Assembly (NCBI GenBank): GCA_937124525.1
Contig: CAKZLA010000139.1
Location: 1 to 24,910, forward strand
Direction: 5' to 3'
Length of the DNA stretch: 24,910 bases
Source of the DNA: an uncultured Desulfobacterium sp.
Lineage (GTDB): Bacteria; Desulfobacterota; Desulfobacteria; Desulfobacterales; Desulfobacteraceae
In this document: piece by piece, positions 1 to 7,028 of the stretch
Numbering within the stretch: the stretch's first letter is position 1
Layout: every line of letters starts with the position of its first letter
Notes under the pieces: generated by a model
What the model saw: the letters and a program-made list of their open reading frames with translations, nothing else
What the model was told of the DNA's origin: nothing
The model's database searches: none
Translations under genes and position numbers: made by a program

Positions 1-60
1 AACAAAGAAAGCGATAGATGGTTCGAAACGAAGACTTTAGACTATAGATTGGCTGCTTAA

Positions 61-1794
61 CTACCCGCACAGCTCGAAATTTTTTATCTGTTCGGCCTGA
101 GCGTTCATCTCCTCGGAGGCGGATGCTGACTCTTCCGCATTGGCCGCATTTTGCTGGGTCACCTTGTCCATCTCCGTAACGGCCAGGTTGACCTGTTCAA
201 TTCCTTGTGCCTGTTCACTTGAAGCCTAGGCGATCTCACCGACCAGCTCACCTCCCTTTGAAACGTTTTCTGCAACTTCTGTAAATGCCGCATTGGTTTT
301 GATTACAAGTTCTGAACCGTCATTTACTTTTTTTACGGTTCCTTCGATCAGTTCCGCGGTGTTTTTGGCGGCTTCGGCCGACCGCATGGCCAGATTCCTT
401 ACCTCTTCGGCAACCACGGCAAACCCCGCCCCGGCCTCACCGGCCCGGGCCGCTTCAACCGCCGCGTTCAAAGCCAACAGATTGGTCTGAAAGGCGATTT
501 CGTCAATGGTTTTGATGATCTTCTGGGTCTCTTCGCTGGCTTTGGAAATATCTGCTATGGAACCTGTCAGTTCGTTCATTGATTCGTTGGCCTTATTAAC
601 GACCTTATTGGCATCACTCATAAGGGTGTTCGCCTGATTGGCATTGTCTGCGTTCTGCTGGGTCATGGAGGACATCTCTTCAAGGGAGGAAGAAGTCTCC
701 TCAATGGCGGCAGCCTGTTGAGACGTGCCCTCGGCCAGGGATTGGCTGGCAGATGAAAGCTGTCTGGATGCGGAAGCTACCTCTTCGGAGCCTTCGTTCA
801 GACCTCCGATGATGCGGTTGATCGGTTTGATTATAGAGCTGACGACCAGGAATGTAAGCACCGTGACGATAAAAACTGAAACCAGCATGAGAATGAATAA
901 GAAGTTTCTCAGCTTATACGCCGGATCGGCAATGGCGGAGGTTTCAGCTACTGCGACAATTCCCCAGTCAAGCGCATCATTGGCCCCATGAGCACGCATG
1001 TCGGCCATACCTGCAATGACTTCGATGCCGCGAACATTTTCATAAATTTGGTAGGCTTTTGAGCCGTCCTCATCGGTGGCGTCCAGCACATGCTCGTTTA
1101 CCCTCAAGTCGTTGAACTTTGCGAACAATTGTTGTTTCTTGTCCCCTGTGATAATGACTTCACCATCGTCATTGAGCAGATAGACATACTCATCGCCGAT
1201 GACATTGTTGTTAAATTTATCGATCAAGTCATCCACGGGCTTCATGTTGATTTCCAGGGCAAGGACGGAAATGACTTTGGTATTGCTGTCATCGGTAACC
1301 GGGGCGAGCATGCTCATGGACAGTTTACCGCCAGTCAGACGGGCCTTGTCAAAAAAGATATCCCCCTGCTTTCCGTTTAACGCTTTCTTAAAAAGCGGCA
1401 TAAGATACGGCTCAATCTCGTTTAGCGGTCTATCAACAGCTTCCTGGGTACCGGCGGTTGAAAATACGACCCCTTCTCTATTGACCACCATGATATCTAA
1501 AATGCTCTTATTCGCGTCGATCACGTCATCAAAATATCCTTTTTGCTCCATACGATCTGAAGATTCGAGGACATTTGCCTGTGAGATGACTTTTGCATCG
1601 TCTCCACGCTGGTCAAAATAAGTATCGATGCTATTACCGACCATTTCCGCACTATCCTGAAGGTTGGTGCCGATGGTTGTCAACAAGACCTTGCTCACTT
1701 TATAAACCATGATGAACGTTATCACCAGTGCCGGTACCAAACATGCCAACACGGACAGAAAAAAAAGTTTTGCTTTAATAGATTTAAGTTTCAT
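61..1794 (-). pseudogene. Methyl-accepting chemotaxis protein (dCache type) with in-frame amber codon
   Basis: Transmembrane chemoreceptor that would signal to CheA/CheW. In order: TM1 (residues about 8-31), a double-Cache-like periplasmic sensor (about 40-285), TM2 (about 297-322), then the cytoplasmic signalling domain with the conserved hairpin tip (about 429-455; [20 protein letters not shown]). The start at 1794 has an AAAGGA ribosome binding site 8-9 nt upstream. The frame is interrupted by TAG at 226-228 after residue 522 (VGEIA), but the same frame then continues as good receptor sequence ([30 protein letters not shown]) to a second TAG at 61-63. Aligned to the two intact receptors in this window, the amber sits where they have Ala or Val. 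The last residues (KNFELCG) do not resemble the paralogues, so the 3' end is aberrant too. Most likely a recent nonsense pseudogene; readthrough or sequencing error are alternatives. Confidence 0.85.
226..228 (-). other. In-frame TAG inside chemoreceptor
   Basis: On the minus strand the codon reads TAG between GCC (Ala) and GCT (Ala) in the adaptation/signalling helix. Fifty-four further sense codons of recognisable receptor sequence follow before the next stop. TAG is also the normal terminator of the paralogous receptor ending at 11621 and of the MoeA-like gene, so UAG is used as a stop in this genome. Confidence 0.8.
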
Positions 1795-2398
1795 GCGTTT
1801 GTTTTTCCTTTCATATTATACCACTTTTTCCAAAATGCCTATTTCATCCTGCCCTAACACTCCATTGATATTGAGAAGGGATCTTCACACCGCCTTCAGC
1901 AATTCCCGGGCACGGCTTAAAGTCCCCCACAGGTCTGGGTATTTTTAATAAGCTTTCGTGGTGATTCTGTATTTTCAGTGTCTGTAATTCTATGATATAT
2001 AGCATGAATATCATAAAAAAAATACTGCAAAATTTAGGAAACACCTGATTGCAAATGCTCTTTTCTCTACTGTACATGGAAGCTTGGTAAAATTGTTGAT
2101 TACCCAATAAATGAAACTATTTCTCTTGCAGATTCTTTGATGTCAGCTTTTGCTGTCTTTTCATTGAAAGATCCGTTTTTACTTCTACTTTGTTAGATTC
2201 GGCTACTCACTATTTTAGAATAAATTATAGGATACCTGGCCTGGCCTCATCTTGCCCTGTCGGAAAAAAAAAATTGGGAATTCCATTGTGGAGACACCAG
2301 AACCTTGCTTCTTGGTAAAATATAGGATACACACAAGTTCACCCAAGTTGAAGTAACGAGCAAAATTTTTTTAATTCCATAAAGGAGAGGCGTATACA
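1795..2398. other. Intergenic region, no convincing gene
   Basis: About 600 bp upstream of the first chemoreceptor. It is AT-rich with poly-A and poly-T runs. An 87-codon minus-strand frame (1844-2107) has biased, low-complexity composition and no recognisable motif, so I do not call it. I saw no sigma-54 (GG-N10-GC) box, tRNA or clear terminator. Confidence 0.5.
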
Positions 2399-2710
2399 GT
2401 GTCAATCATCCACAATCACTACCTGGTTGAATCTAAAAGGAACGATTCTCTCCAGAAACCGAGAAATCCGATTTTTTTTAACTGTATTTTCTTTTTAAAC
2501 ATGCTTTCCAGGCTGATAGTGCCCCATTGCGGTTTCCATGGTGGTTTACCGGTGGTGCATTTCTTGGGTTGGGGGAAACTCACATTAAGTGTGGGACTTA
2601 TTGCTCTTGGGATGAGCATTTTTTTGAGAATCCCTCTTGTTCTTTATGTGATGGATGAAAATCAATACCTTCGGCAATTTTATTTTTGGTCCAAATTATA
2701 TTCTATATGA
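2399..2710 (+). CDS. Possible small membrane protein, hypothetical
   Basis: A 103-codon frame opening with GTG at 2399, preceded by a good ribosome binding site (AAAGGAGAGG, 2381-2390, 8 nt spacing), which is the main reason to list it. The product would have a basic N-terminus and one likely membrane helix (around residues 62-85, GLIALGMSIFLRIPLVLYV). No family is recognised. Base composition resembles the AT-rich stretch around it, and it lies upstream of the lipoprotein gene on the same strand. It may equally be a chance frame. Confidence 0.25.
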   Translation: MSIIHNHYLVESKRNDSLQKPRNPIFFNCIFFLNMLSRLIVPHCGFHGGLPVVHFLGWGKLTLSVGLIALGMSIFLRIPLVLYVMDENQYLRQFYFWSKLYSI

Positions 2711-2780
2711 TGTGGGTTTGTTTAAATATTTATACATCACATAATGTTGGGGTTAGGGCATTTTCAATCGATTTTGAATT

Positions 2781-2795
2781 TGGCGAAGGCATTGC
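2781..2795 (+). promoter_or_regulatory. Candidate sigma-54 (-24/-12) promoter for the lipoprotein gene
   Basis: TGGCGAAGGCATTGC: the -24 GG and -12 GC are separated by exactly 10 bp and the TTGC half is perfect; the -24 half deviates from TGGCAC in its last two bases. A start of transcription near 2807 would leave a leader of about 39 nt before the ATG at 2846, which fits the chosen translation start. Confidence 0.4.
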
Positions 2796-2845
2796 GAATA
2801 AATGCATTTTTTATACAAAAACATCTTACTGAGGAGAAATTATTG

Positions 2846-4960
2846 ATGAAAAAGTGGCTAAATCTTTTTGTTGGACTAATTATTACTGTTAGTTTTGCTG
2901 GATGTTTAAATTCATCGTCATCAGACGATGGGGAAAATTCACTGACAGTTTATTCTTCAATGAATCATGGGTTTATCGAAGATCTGATGGCTCATTTCAA
3001 AGAAACTATTAATGACGAAATGCCCAATGATCACCTTCTACAGGGTGAGGTGACAGCCGTCCTCAAAGTTATTGGGAAAGTAGCACAGGTTGCAGGGAAG
3101 GTTAAAGGCAAATCAGACCAAAATGCGTTTGAAGCATCGGTTTTAAGTGATCTTTCAGCAATAAAAGACCAGCTTAATGGTTTGGAAGACCAGGTTAAAA
3201 AGGGCTTTAATAGTGTTAATGCTAAACTCGGTGAAAGTGAAGTCTTAGATACTTGGAACTCAATGTGTGATAGTCAGCTGATCGTCATAGACACAGCATG
3301 GAATCACTATTTAGACCCCGATGGCATTGAAGGGTTGATCAATATTTTAGATGCAGAGGATGCCCCAGATGCTGAAATCTATGAAACTGCCGTTGCTGAT
3401 TTTATAAAAAGTATTGAAAGTAGTGGTATAACAAATATCGAACAAGCGCTTCTGGATATTAGAAATCATATAGACGGTTCATACTCTTCTATTTTAAAAC
3501 AAGTCGTAGATTATCTATCACTTCAATATATAGCTTCATATAAAGACCAGGAAGCTTTTGACTCTATACTTGCCTCATATTTAAATTTTTATATGCAAAT
3601 GATTAATTATGAGATTAAAGGTACTATCTTATTATCAGAGTATTATAACTATACAGACGTTGATGCCGATGAGGTTATTTTGACCGAAGACGGATATCAA
3701 ACGATTACATCGGCAAATGCAAAGAGAAAGATTGAATCTTTTGTATCAGATTTAAAAAAACAACTTACAAGTTTTGTTAATTGCGGAGAAAGGTTAATTT
3801 CTCAATTCAATGGGGGGGATATTTATAGAGATTACGAAGATTCCAGTAATCTTGTTAGAAATTCCAATTATTTTCCCTATATCGATTATTTTACAAAAAT
3901 AGCGTATGGCTATGAAAATATATTTGTATTCAGACTTGCATGGTCAGAGGAACTGGTTTCCAATGATCCTGATGGTTCCAAGGATTTTTCTGATTATGAA
4001 GACTTATATGAAGGACTATGTGATGCAAATACAGCCGTTAGTTTCATTTTAAAGAGAAATAATTCTTTTATAAACCCTGAGATTGATGAAAATAATTCAT
4101 TGAATTTATCTTGTATTTCAACATTTAAACTTTATGCTGAAGGTGATTCAACGAAATCATTTAACGGTGGTGTAAGAAGATATGTCTTTCAAGGATTACC
4201 TGATTCTACTTTGGATTTATATATGAGTCAGGCAGGTCTCACCGAGAACTTCACCTTTGATTTTAACTCAGGATTTAGTGAAAATATCCATTTGTTTGCA
4301 GCACGGGGTGCTTCAACATTTAACCCGGAAGATCTTCTATCAGAAAACAATCCTTTATCAGAATTTGACAATAGCCCCCAATGCATCTCATTCACCTTTG
4401 GTGCTTATCTGTCAAGGTATGAATTTTTAAAGGGGGAAAATTTTGTTGATTTTACATTGTATGATTCATCCAAGAGCTATGAACAGCAAGCCCAACTTTT
4501 ATATGCTGCCGTAACGACGGATCACTATTATGTGGAAACCTCTGGAAATAAGCACATTGAAGTCGATGATGATAAGGCAAGTGCATCTTTTACCGTTGTC
4601 CCTGTTGATCATACCTCAACCTCAGAAATCAGTGATGGTGACCAAGTTGCCATGTACGTGGTTTACTCCCATAGCGATAAAGCTCATCATGGATACATGT
4701 ATCAAAACGGTCGAGATTCTGGGGATACCATTAAATTTAAAGAAGGAATGGACAACGCAATAAAATTTAATATTCATAAAAAATATCTATTCCCTTCTGG
4801 AAAACTTTATTCAAATGACACAATAACGAAAATGAATATTTTTGTTCTGGAAGCCGGTGATGTTTGTGCCCACACGATGAGTGCTGACCATGATCGAAGA
4901 CTTGAATTTTACAAGAAGGATTATAATCACGAAAATAATTGGTTCTTTATTATTGAATAA
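2846..4960 (+). CDS. Large orphan lipoprotein with helical N-terminal and beta-rich C-terminal part
   Basis: The frame is open from 2744, but the ATG at 2846 has a proper ribosome binding site (GAGGAG, 2831-2836) and begins a textbook lipoprotein signal: MKKWLN, a hydrophobic stretch and a FAGC lipobox with Cys20, followed by a Ser/Asp linker. The mature protein (704 aa precursor) should sit on the outer or cytoplasmic membrane. Residues about 96-130 form an amphipathic, probably coiled-coil helix (LSAIKDQLNGLEDQVKKGF). Residues about 130-400 look mostly helical, and the last 250 residues are rich in aromatic and beta-strand-like segments. I recognise no family. The coiled N-terminus followed by a beta-rich end vaguely recalls pore-forming toxin layouts, but that is speculation. 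The gene is clearly more AT-rich than the receptors, suggesting transfer. Confidence 0.8.
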   Translation: MKKWLNLFVGLIITVSFAGCLNSSSSDDGENSLTVYSSMNHGFIEDLMAHFKETINDEMPNDHLLQGEVTAVLKVIGKVAQVAGKVKGKSDQNAFEASVLSDLSAIKDQLNGLEDQVKKGFNSVNAKLGESEVLDTWNSMCDSQLIVIDTAWNHYLDPDGIEGLINILDAEDAPDAEIYETAVADFIKSIESSGITNIEQALLDIRNHIDGSYSSILKQVVDYLSLQYIASYKDQEAFDSILASYLNFYMQMINYEIKGTILLSEYYNYTDVDADEVILTEDGYQTITSANAKRKIESFVSDLKKQLTSFVNCGERLISQFNGGDIYRDYEDSSNLVRNSNYFPYIDYFTKIAYGYENIFVFRLAWSEELVSNDPDGSKDFSDYEDLYEGLCDANTAVSFILKRNNSFINPEIDENNSLNLSCISTFKLYAEGDSTKSFNGGVRRYVFQGLPDSTLDLYMSQAGLTENFTFDFNSGFSENIHLFAARGASTFNPEDLLSENNPLSEFDNSPQCISFTFGAYLSRYEFLKGENFVDFTLYDSSKSYEQQAQLLYAAVTTDHYYVETSGNKHIEVDDDKASASFTVVPVDHTSTSEISDGDQVAMYVVYSHSDKAHHGYMYQNGRDSGDTIKFKEGMDNAIKFNIHKKYLFPSGKLYSNDTITKMNIFVLEAGDVCAHTMSADHDRRLEFYKKDYNHENNWFFIIE

Positions 4961-5021
4961 ATGTCATGGGCAAGCCGGGTAGGGTGTGCATTCCCATTTT
5001 CCCGGTCAGCGGCTTCATTAG

Positions 5022-5048
5022 CGATGGGGGGCAGGCTTGTGTTGTTGG
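5022..5048 (+). repeat. Short dispersed repeat, copy 1 (CAGGCTTGTGTTGTTGG)
   Basis: The core CAGGCTTGTGTTGTTGG recurs exactly at 5726-5742, each preceded by a G-rich ATGGGG stretch. A partial inverted version (AACACAAACTGACCCCATT) starts at about 5100. Confidence 0.6.
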
Positions 5049-5105
5049 CATTATCGGTGGTTTTGGAGTTTGCACAGGCTGTGGTCGATAAGGCCAAATA
5101 ACACA

Positions 5106-5166
5106 AACTGACCCCATTGGCCCACCAAATTATGATGACTGACCGATGTTATGACCAACCCCGAAG
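5106..5166 (+). repeat. Dispersed repeat, two adjacent copies
   Basis: AACTGACCCCATTGGCCC followed by an ATTATGATGAC segment, then GACCGATGTTATGACCAACC. Related copies lie at 5275-5303, 5633-5659, 5826-5868 and 11141-11182. The common pattern is CTGACC, about 10-20 nt, then TGGCCGAYRTTATGAYCAA. Confidence 0.5.
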
Positions 5167-5274
5167 AAGGGCTTGGTCATACCGTCGGCCATTTTGTGAT
5201 GTAATTTTTAATGGTAAGAATTAAACCCAGTTATCACAGCGATTTGCGATGAGTAAAATTTTATCTCCCGTATA

Positions 5275-5303
5275 GTGGCCCAGCTTATGACCAACCCCGA
5301 ATG
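5275..5303 (+). repeat. Dispersed repeat copy
   Basis: GTGGCCCAGCTTATGACCAA continuing into CCCCGAATG. It shares TTATGACCAACCCCGAA exactly with the copy at 5149-5165. Confidence 0.5.
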
Positions 5304-5536
5304 ATAACAAAGAGGCGGCCCACCCATTTCGTCTCTTGTCCCAGAGATCGCCTGCGTATTTCGATATCCGCTTCCACCACGGTAAATACCTGTTCCGTCT
5401 GTTTTCCCAGTTCTCCTGAAAAAAATCGTACCTGTATCATGGTGCTCTGAATCAGGTGTTTGTGTTTAAGGTGCTGATCCGCAAGCTCAAGGAGACCGTT
5501 TTTTCCCAGAGCATACCGGTTGATGCTGGGAATCAA
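5285..5536 (-). pseudogene. Possible coding remnant, unknown family
   Basis: An 83-codon frame with a TTG as first possible start and no clear ribosome binding site. Its sequence (for example FTVVEADIEIRRRSLG) looks more protein-like than chance, and the frame stays open about 16 codons further upstream to a stop near 5583. Its 3' end runs into a copy of the dispersed repeat. I recognise no family; it may be a fragment of a disrupted gene. Confidence 0.2.
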
Positions 5537-5632
5537 TAGGTTTGTAAAAAAATGCTCGTGTTTTGGAAGTCCTTTGTAAGGTCAATTTTACGTTCCGATA
5601 CTTGTTGTTTTACATTTTATGCAAACCAGTAC

Positions 5633-5659
5633 GGTGGCCGAAACGATGACCAAGACCCC
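5633..5659 (+). repeat. Dispersed repeat copy (divergent)
   Basis: GGTGGCCGAAACGATGACCA followed by AGACCCC. It is a diverged member of the TGGCCGA-N-ATGACCAA family seen at five other places in this window. Confidence 0.35.
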
Positions 5660-5718
5660 ATTTTTCAATTTGGTTTTCCATGGCAGGGAGCAGATCAATT
5701 GCCCTGGACTTGGGGGCA

Positions 5719-5743
5719 ATGGGGTCAGGCTTGTGTTGTTGGG
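5719..5743 (+). repeat. Short dispersed repeat, copy 2 (GGGGTCAGGCTTGTG type)
   Basis: AATGGGGTCAGGCTTGTGTT, continuing GTTGGG; a direct copy of 5022-5048. The GGGGTCAGGC core also occurs at the right boundary of the transposon (about 20387-20396). GGGGTCAG-type cores recall REP sequences linked to RAYT transposases, but no such transposase is present here. Confidence 0.5.
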
Positions 5744-5825
5744 GGCTGAGGCTTTTGTCAGGCTCCATGCTTTTGACAAGTTACTGTGCACAAAGAAATT
5801 TTTCAATAAAAATGTCAATAACGCA

Positions 5826-5868
5826 AACCTGACCTCTCCCCAGAGTGGCCGACATTATGATCAAACTC
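5826..5868 (+). repeat. Dispersed repeat, full-length copy
   Basis: AACCTGACCTCTCCCCAGAG followed by TGGCCGACATTATGATCAAA. It aligns over its whole length to the copy at 11141-11182, more than 5 kb away, with a one-base gap and scattered mismatches. Confidence 0.55.
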
Positions 5869-5993
5869 AATAAAATCAATATGTTTTTGTAGTTTATGAC
5901 TTTGGAGTCAGGATGAAAATAGTAACCTTCTGTTTGCAAATCAGACTTCAATACGTTACTATAGTTAAAATCCACTGCAATAGGAGGTAAAAA

Positions 5994-6743
5994 ATCAAAA
6001 AAATATTATTTTTATTACTGGTTATACCCTGCTTTGTTTTGGCGAGAGAGACCATTAAAATAACCAATGGTGAATGGGCACCCTACCTGTCCCAGAAATT
6101 GCCGCATTTTGGATTTGCCTCCCATGTTGTCAAAAAGGCCTTTGATGCGGTTGAAGTAGATGTGGAATATGGCTTTTTTCCCTGGAAACGCTCTTATAAA
6201 CTTGCGAAAACCGGTGATTGGAATGGCACTGTGGTCTGGGTGTATACACCGCAGCGGGCTGAGTTTTTTTATTACAGTAATGAGGTAATTGTGGATCATG
6301 AATATTTATTTCATTTAAAGAAGTTCAGCCTGGAATGGGAAAATGCCCAGGATCTCAAGGGGATAATCATCGGTGGCACCCTTCACACCACCTATCCGGT
6401 TTTTGAAAAAGCAGAAACCCAGGGTCTGCTGACGATTGAAAGGGCCGGAACCTATGAAAATCTGTATAATCGTCTGCTGAAACAACGAATTAATGCGATT
6501 CCCCAGGTTTCACAGGTGGGATCGTATCTGATTCGGACAACCCTTACGCAAGAGGAACAGTCTCTGATCACATTTTCACCGACAATCATAGAGACCAGAA
6601 AATATTCCCTGATTCTGTCAAAAGCAGTTAAAAAGAACAAACGCTTTCTTGAACTTTTCAACAGGGGGCTTTCTATAATAAAGAACAATGGTACATATGA
6701 CCAGCTATACAAGAATTTAGAACATGGCCGGTACGACAAGTAA
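5994..6743 (+). CDS. Periplasmic solute-binding protein (SBP_bac_3 type), apparent ATC start
   Basis: Type-3 extracellular solute-binding protein of about 249 aa, the fold used for amino-acid uptake or as a ligand-binding input to signalling proteins. The mature part begins ETIKITNGEWAPYL and keeps family features (FFPWKRSY, DLKGIIIGG, GTYENLYNRLLKQRINAIP, NGTYDQLY near the end). A perfect ribosome binding site (AGGAGG, 5982-5987) is followed after 6 nt by ATC AAA AAA, which reads as a typical signal peptide, (M)KKILFLLLVIPCFVLA. No ATG/GTG/TTG exists between the upstream in-frame TAA (5988-5990) and the TTG at 6039, and starting at 6039 would remove the signal peptide. So the gene either uses ATC or has suffered an ATG-to-ATC change. 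No transporter genes adjoin; the neighbour is a histidine kinase, so a sensory role is possible. Confidence 0.75.
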   Translation: MKKILFLLLVIPCFVLARETIKITNGEWAPYLSQKLPHFGFASHVVKKAFDAVEVDVEYGFFPWKRSYKLAKTGDWNGTVVWVYTPQRAEFFYYSNEVIVDHEYLFHLKKFSLEWENAQDLKGIIIGGTLHTTYPVFEKAETQGLLTIERAGTYENLYNRLLKQRINAIPQVSQVGSYLIRTTLTQEEQSLITFSPTIIETRKYSLILSKAVKKNKRFLELFNRGLSIIKNNGTYDQLYKNLEHGRYDK

Positions 6744-6863
6744 TCCCTTCTTTATAGCCTGGACAGCCCAATTTAAATCAAAAAAGTGGACATTTTTCAA
6801 ATTACTCTTGTTGGAGCATTCCCCCCTCATTTTTCGATAGTTGCTTCCCTGGCTCCAGACTCA

Positions 6864-6976
6864 GTAAGTTCTCAATAAACCCGAGTAATAAGGCATAATT
6901 GACACTTTAATTGCCCGGCATTATTAAAATGGGGTTTTGAAAATATATTTTTTACCCGCACTTATTGAGAACTTAC
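6864..6976. mobile_element. 113-bp MITE with IS66-like ends
   Basis: Perfect 15-bp terminal inverted repeats GTAAGTTCTCAATAA (6864-6878) and its complement (6962-6976), imperfectly extendable to about 23 bp. It is flanked by exact 8-bp direct repeats CAGACTCA (6856-6863 and 6977-6984). Ends beginning GTAA plus 8-bp target duplications are the hallmark of the IS66 family. The element is too short to code and would need an IS66 transposase in trans. Confidence 0.85.
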
Positions 6977-7028
6977 CAGACTCATAAAAAACGTAAAATA
7001 TTTTGGGATAATATGAGGATGCCAACAA

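Larger units (their letters stand above)
4961..5993. other. About 1 kb repeat-bearing intergenic region
   Basis: No convincing gene. The region carries a cluster of short dispersed repeats listed separately (variants of TTATGACCAACCCCGAA, CTGACCCC, and GGCAGGCTTGTGTTGTTGG) and one doubtful minus-strand coding remnant. It looks like a dumping ground of REP/MITE-type fragments between the lipoprotein gene and the binding-protein gene. Confidence 0.6.

Noticed and set aside
226..228. Pyrrolysine codon
   Set aside because: TAG ends other genes here, the aligned residue is Ala/Val, and no pyl gene is in the window. Kept only as an alternative in the findings.
293..490. Open frames on the opposite strand of the chemoreceptor signalling domains (also 12081-13004 and 15075-15521)
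   Set aside because: They mirror the conserved receptor tip codons and show no family motif or ribosome binding site of their own.
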